From Lytechinus pictus (lineage: Eukaryota; Echinodermata; Echinoidea; Temnopleuroida; Toxopneustidae): a stretch of DNA of 64,000 bases. The DNA lies in the NCBI RefSeq assembly GCF_037042905.1, contig NC_087259.1:25387501-25451500 (forward strand). Reading direction: 5' to 3'. Of the stretch, positions 62,601-64,000 are shown piece by piece (positions within the stretch are counted from its first letter, which is position 1; every line of letters begins with the position of its first letter). A program made the translations under genes and the position numbers. The notes under the pieces were generated by a model that did not search any database, was not told the origin of the DNA, and saw only the letters and a program-made list of their open reading frames with translations.

Positions 62601-62643
62601 GTTATCTGAGCAACCTCACCGTCAGGAAGGGCGGCGCACTCTT
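53969..62643 (-). CDS. Secreted, probably GPI-anchored protein with two DUF4430 domains, 3' six exons
   Basis: Exons (minus, in order): 62472-62643, 59013-59131, 57348-57449, 55991-56201, 54888-55000, 53969-54138. All have GT-AG introns and join in one frame, giving 294 complete codons and the stop. Exon 1 begins mid-codon, so the 5' part, including any signal peptide, lies beyond the window. The first three exons code a domain with HFITTINGVAGNADYFWAIF and then GVDGIELEDGDSYIF; this matches the DUF4430 fold seen at the C-terminus of transcobalamin and intrinsic factor (pattern TxINGVA...W..F/Y...G...LxDGD). The last three exons repeat the pattern (VMTLNNLTNEDGYEW, LSDGDQIRFYF) with the same splice phases. 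Several N-x-S/T sites suggest glycosylation. The protein ends in a small-residue spacer (DDNNDGSSG) and a hydrophobic tail SVILFLSSIFLSFYM, as in GPI-anchor signals. Cobalamin binding is not implied; cap-domain residues were not assessed. Confidence 0.85.
54190..54600 (+). repeat. GAA/GAT/GGT trinucleotide array in an intron
   Basis: About 410 bp of GAA then GAT/GGT triplets, purine-rich at the left. It lies between the last two coding exons, starting only about 50 bp from the last exon. It produces long artefactual frames on both strands. Confidence 0.95.
56405..56701. repeat. ATT and AT microsatellites in an intron
   Basis: (ATT)n at 56405-56433 and (AT)n with ATTT interruptions at 56620-56701. 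Confidence 0.9.
57027..57337. mobile_element. MITE next to exon 3 of the DUF4430-domain gene
   Basis: Left end CACTGTTAGAAAATTTATCC mirrors the right end (reversed TACTCTGTTAAAAAAAACCG). The interior is made of TAAAATTAC/GTAATCTTAC-type pieces. The right end is about 10 bp from the GT donor of the exon ending at 57348. Confidence 0.55.
57729..58288. mobile_element. Foldback MITE, family M1, in an intron of the DUF4430-domain gene
   Basis: Starts TTAAAGGTCAAGTCCACCCC, ends GGGGTGAATTTGTCCTTTAA, about 560 bp with inverted halves. Confidence 0.8.
58411..58988. mobile_element. Foldback MITE, family M1, second intronic copy
   Basis: Starts TTAAAGGAAAAGTCCACCCC and ends near TGGACTTAACCCTTATT. 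It lies 122 bp from the previous copy and its right end is about 25 bp from the donor of the exon ending at 59013. Confidence 0.75.
59268..59698. mobile_element. Miniature foldback element with degenerate short repeats
   Basis: About 430 bp palindrome in the large intron. The left side reads TGGCCAGTGG, ATTGCCAATTCGT, GCCAACTCGTC; the right side mirrors it with GACGAGTTGGCAATT, GACGAATTG and CCTGGCCAG. The arms are filled by loose 15-18 bp repeats of the type CCATTTCGTCTAATTA, inverted past a centre near 59515. Confidence 0.7.
59904..60045. mobile_element. MITE nested in the left terminus of the outer element
   Basis: About 140 bp, CAGGGGCCGCGG at left and CCGCGGCCCCTG at right, with G-run and C-run flanks around GTATACAAAAACGTAAAAAC and TTTTTTGCATGGTCA. 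A related, decayed copy precedes the Gypsy gag relic at about 35775-35895. Confidence 0.7.
60238..62127. mobile_element. 1.9-kb TIR element nested in the outer element
   Basis: The termini are CCATGGGTGTCGATC and its inverted copy, followed inward by G-rich runs. It is flanked on both sides by TCATTA (60232-60237 and 62128-62133), a likely 6-bp target-site duplication. No transposase frame is visible. Its right half is taken up by the TCGCGCTTCGCGCTC tandem repeats. Confidence 0.7.
61270..61960. repeat. Tandem repeat with CTCGCGCTTCGCGCTCG core, about six units
   Basis: Diverged units of about 100-120 bp. Each has CAGCTCGCGCTTCGCGCTCG, then AGTGAGATACGTAT, then CCTTAAAATGTCCCTTTTCA. The core can form a small hairpin. 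Same family as 39330-39640. Confidence 0.75.
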
Positions 62644-62730
62644 CTGAAAATTCCAGAAATAAACTTGACAATTAAACGTGAAAAGTAAAAAAAAAAAAAA
62701 AAACAGAACGTATAAAACAACCGATCTTTC

Positions 62731-62968
62731 ATAATAATAACGTTTTATTTACCCAGGGTAGCCACTTCAATCATAAGACTGCTCTTCCAGCGGGCCCTGC
62801 ATTACATGATATGTTATTATTACCCTTCTCCAGTCTAAATGCTGAGCGCAAAGCAAGAAGGCGGGAGGTCCAATTTTTATAAGTCTTTGGTATGACTCGG
62901 CCAGGGATCGAACCCACGACCTCCCGTTCATGAGGCGGACGCTCTACCACCGAGCCAACATGACCGGT
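62731..62968 (-). mobile_element. tRNA-derived SINE
   Basis: The minus-strand head resembles a tRNA: A box TGGCTCGGTGGTAGAGC (62941-62957), anticodon-loop-like CTCATGA, B box GGTTCGATCCC (62904-62914). It is followed by a non-tRNA body and a 3' end CTACCCTGGGTAAATAAAAC with an ATT-repeat tail (about 62731-62740). CAT in the loop suggests a Met-type ancestor. It is a Pol III retrotransposon, not a functional tRNA gene, since no CCA-side acceptor stem closes on the 5' end. Confidence 0.8.
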
Positions 62969-63456
62969 TGGAAGGCATACACACAATGTTATGTATGTAG
63001 ATGCAGCCTATAAACCGATTCTCTTTCTCTGATAATAAAAATTGATAATAATGAATATGATATAAATAATAAAAAGAGCATTCATATAATACAATTAATT
63101 ATTATTTGATCAGTACCAATAAGAGTTAATTGATAAAAATATTAAAAATAATAAGCAACAAAGAAATGAAAGCAATAACATGAAAAGAAACGGGTTTCGG
63201 TAGTCCTTACAAAGGAAAGACAACTAAAACACCCGGACAGTTACCAGGGGAGAAGATAGCAAAACAGCAAACAAGTACAATGGGGGAGGGGCAGAATAAT
63301 ACGTTTGTTGGCTCTGTACCGTCAGTTTTCCCCCATTTACAATAGTGGGTGCCCCCCCCCCCCCCCATCGGCTGGCAAAAAAAACCCCGGAGGAAATGAG
63401 AAAGAAAAGGAGAAAGACAGAGAAACGTAGTGTGGGAAGAAGAAATTATATCATTA
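62969..63456. other. Right-edge intronic or upstream sequence, nothing recognised
   Basis: AT-rich with a C-run near 63353-63366. No exon for the upstream part of the DUF4430-domain gene was recognised here. Confidence 0.45.
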
Positions 63457-63901
63457 TTATGCTATATTATATTATGTTATATTATATCATATTATGATAT
63501 ATTATATTGTATTGTATTATATTATTATTATGTTATATTATATTATATTATATTATATTATATTATATTATATTATATTATATTATATTATATTATATTA
63601 TATTATATTATATTATATTATATTATATTATATTATATTATATTATATTATATTATATTATATTATATCATACTATACTAAATTATATTATATTATATTA
63701 TATTATATTATATTATATTATATTATATTATATTATATTATATTATATTATATTATATTATATTATATTATATTATATTATATTATATTGTATTATATTA
63801 TATTATATTATATTATATTATATTATATTATATTATATTATATTATATTATATTGTATTATATTATATTATATTATATTATAATATTATATTATATTATA
63901 T
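63457..63901. repeat. (ATATT)n pentanucleotide array, about 445 bp
   Basis: Nearly pure TATTA-type pentamer repeat with rare substitutions. Being a five-base unit it repeats every five codons and gives long false frames. Confidence 0.95.
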
Positions 63902-64000
63902 CAAACTGTGTTCATACCTTAATGAAACATAATTTGCTTAGGGCCTATGTGTTCATCATCCCTGGTGCTCGCAGTTCGAGTTACTGTATTACTGTTTAAT

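Noticed and set aside
62771..62986. tRNA gene or 71-residue frame on minus
   Set aside because: A and B boxes belong to a SINE head; there is a SINE body and tail and no complete tRNA fold.
63430..63932. Three overlapping frames of ILYYI repeats
   Set aside because: Product of the ATATT pentamer array.

Overview
This is animal nuclear DNA. Three spliced genes, all on the minus strand, sit in AT-rich sequence full of MITEs, foldback elements, LINE fragments, a tyrosine-recombinase retrotransposon, a tRNA-derived SINE and microsatellites. The mix (DIRS-order element with split direct repeats, CR1/L2-type LINE, a foldback element with tandem repeats in its arms, an NR2E-class nuclear receptor) fits a marine invertebrate deuterostome, most probably an echinoderm such as a sea urchin. 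The taxon is an inference; no species-diagnostic sequence was found.

Layout. 0.6-6.6 kb: a decayed DIRS-order retrotransposon with split direct repeats. 7.1-7.5 kb: a LINE fragment. 8.2-9.0 kb: an exon coding the N-terminal region and DNA-binding domain of an NR2E-like nuclear receptor; the ligand-binding exons are not in the window. 13.95-34.96 kb: a complete flavin-containing monooxygenase (FMO) gene of seven coding exons that join in frame to 528 residues. Its introns hold MITEs, an L1/Tx1-type ORF1 relic, a 3.3-kb terminal-inverted-repeat element with satellite-like repeats, a LINE fragment, and, in intron 1, a 6.66-kb near-perfect palindrome (27.93-34.59 kb).

35-53.9 kb is gene-poor. 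It contains a Gypsy-type gag relic, long microsatellites, several MITEs and a segmental array in which one unit is present as copies A, B and (diverged) C. A CR1/L2-type LINE with an intact 3' reading frame lies between A and B. 53.97-62.64 kb: the 3' six exons of a gene for a secreted, probably GPI-anchored protein with two copies of a DUF4430 (transcobalamin/intrinsic-factor C-terminal-like) domain, each coded by three exons with matching splice phases. Its largest intron holds a nest of at least three transposons plus a miniature foldback. The window ends in a SINE and a long ATATT pentanucleotide array.

The three genes share orientation but no evident function. The most striking item is the intron-1 palindrome: long inverted arms with an outer domain of in-phase 18/21-bp tandem repeats, a non-repetitive inner domain, a 37-bp spacer and flanking 6-8 bp direct repeats. 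This is the architecture described for sea urchin TU and Drosophila FB foldback transposons. FMO exon joins were derived by hand from GT/AG sites, reading phase and family similarity, with no transcript data.
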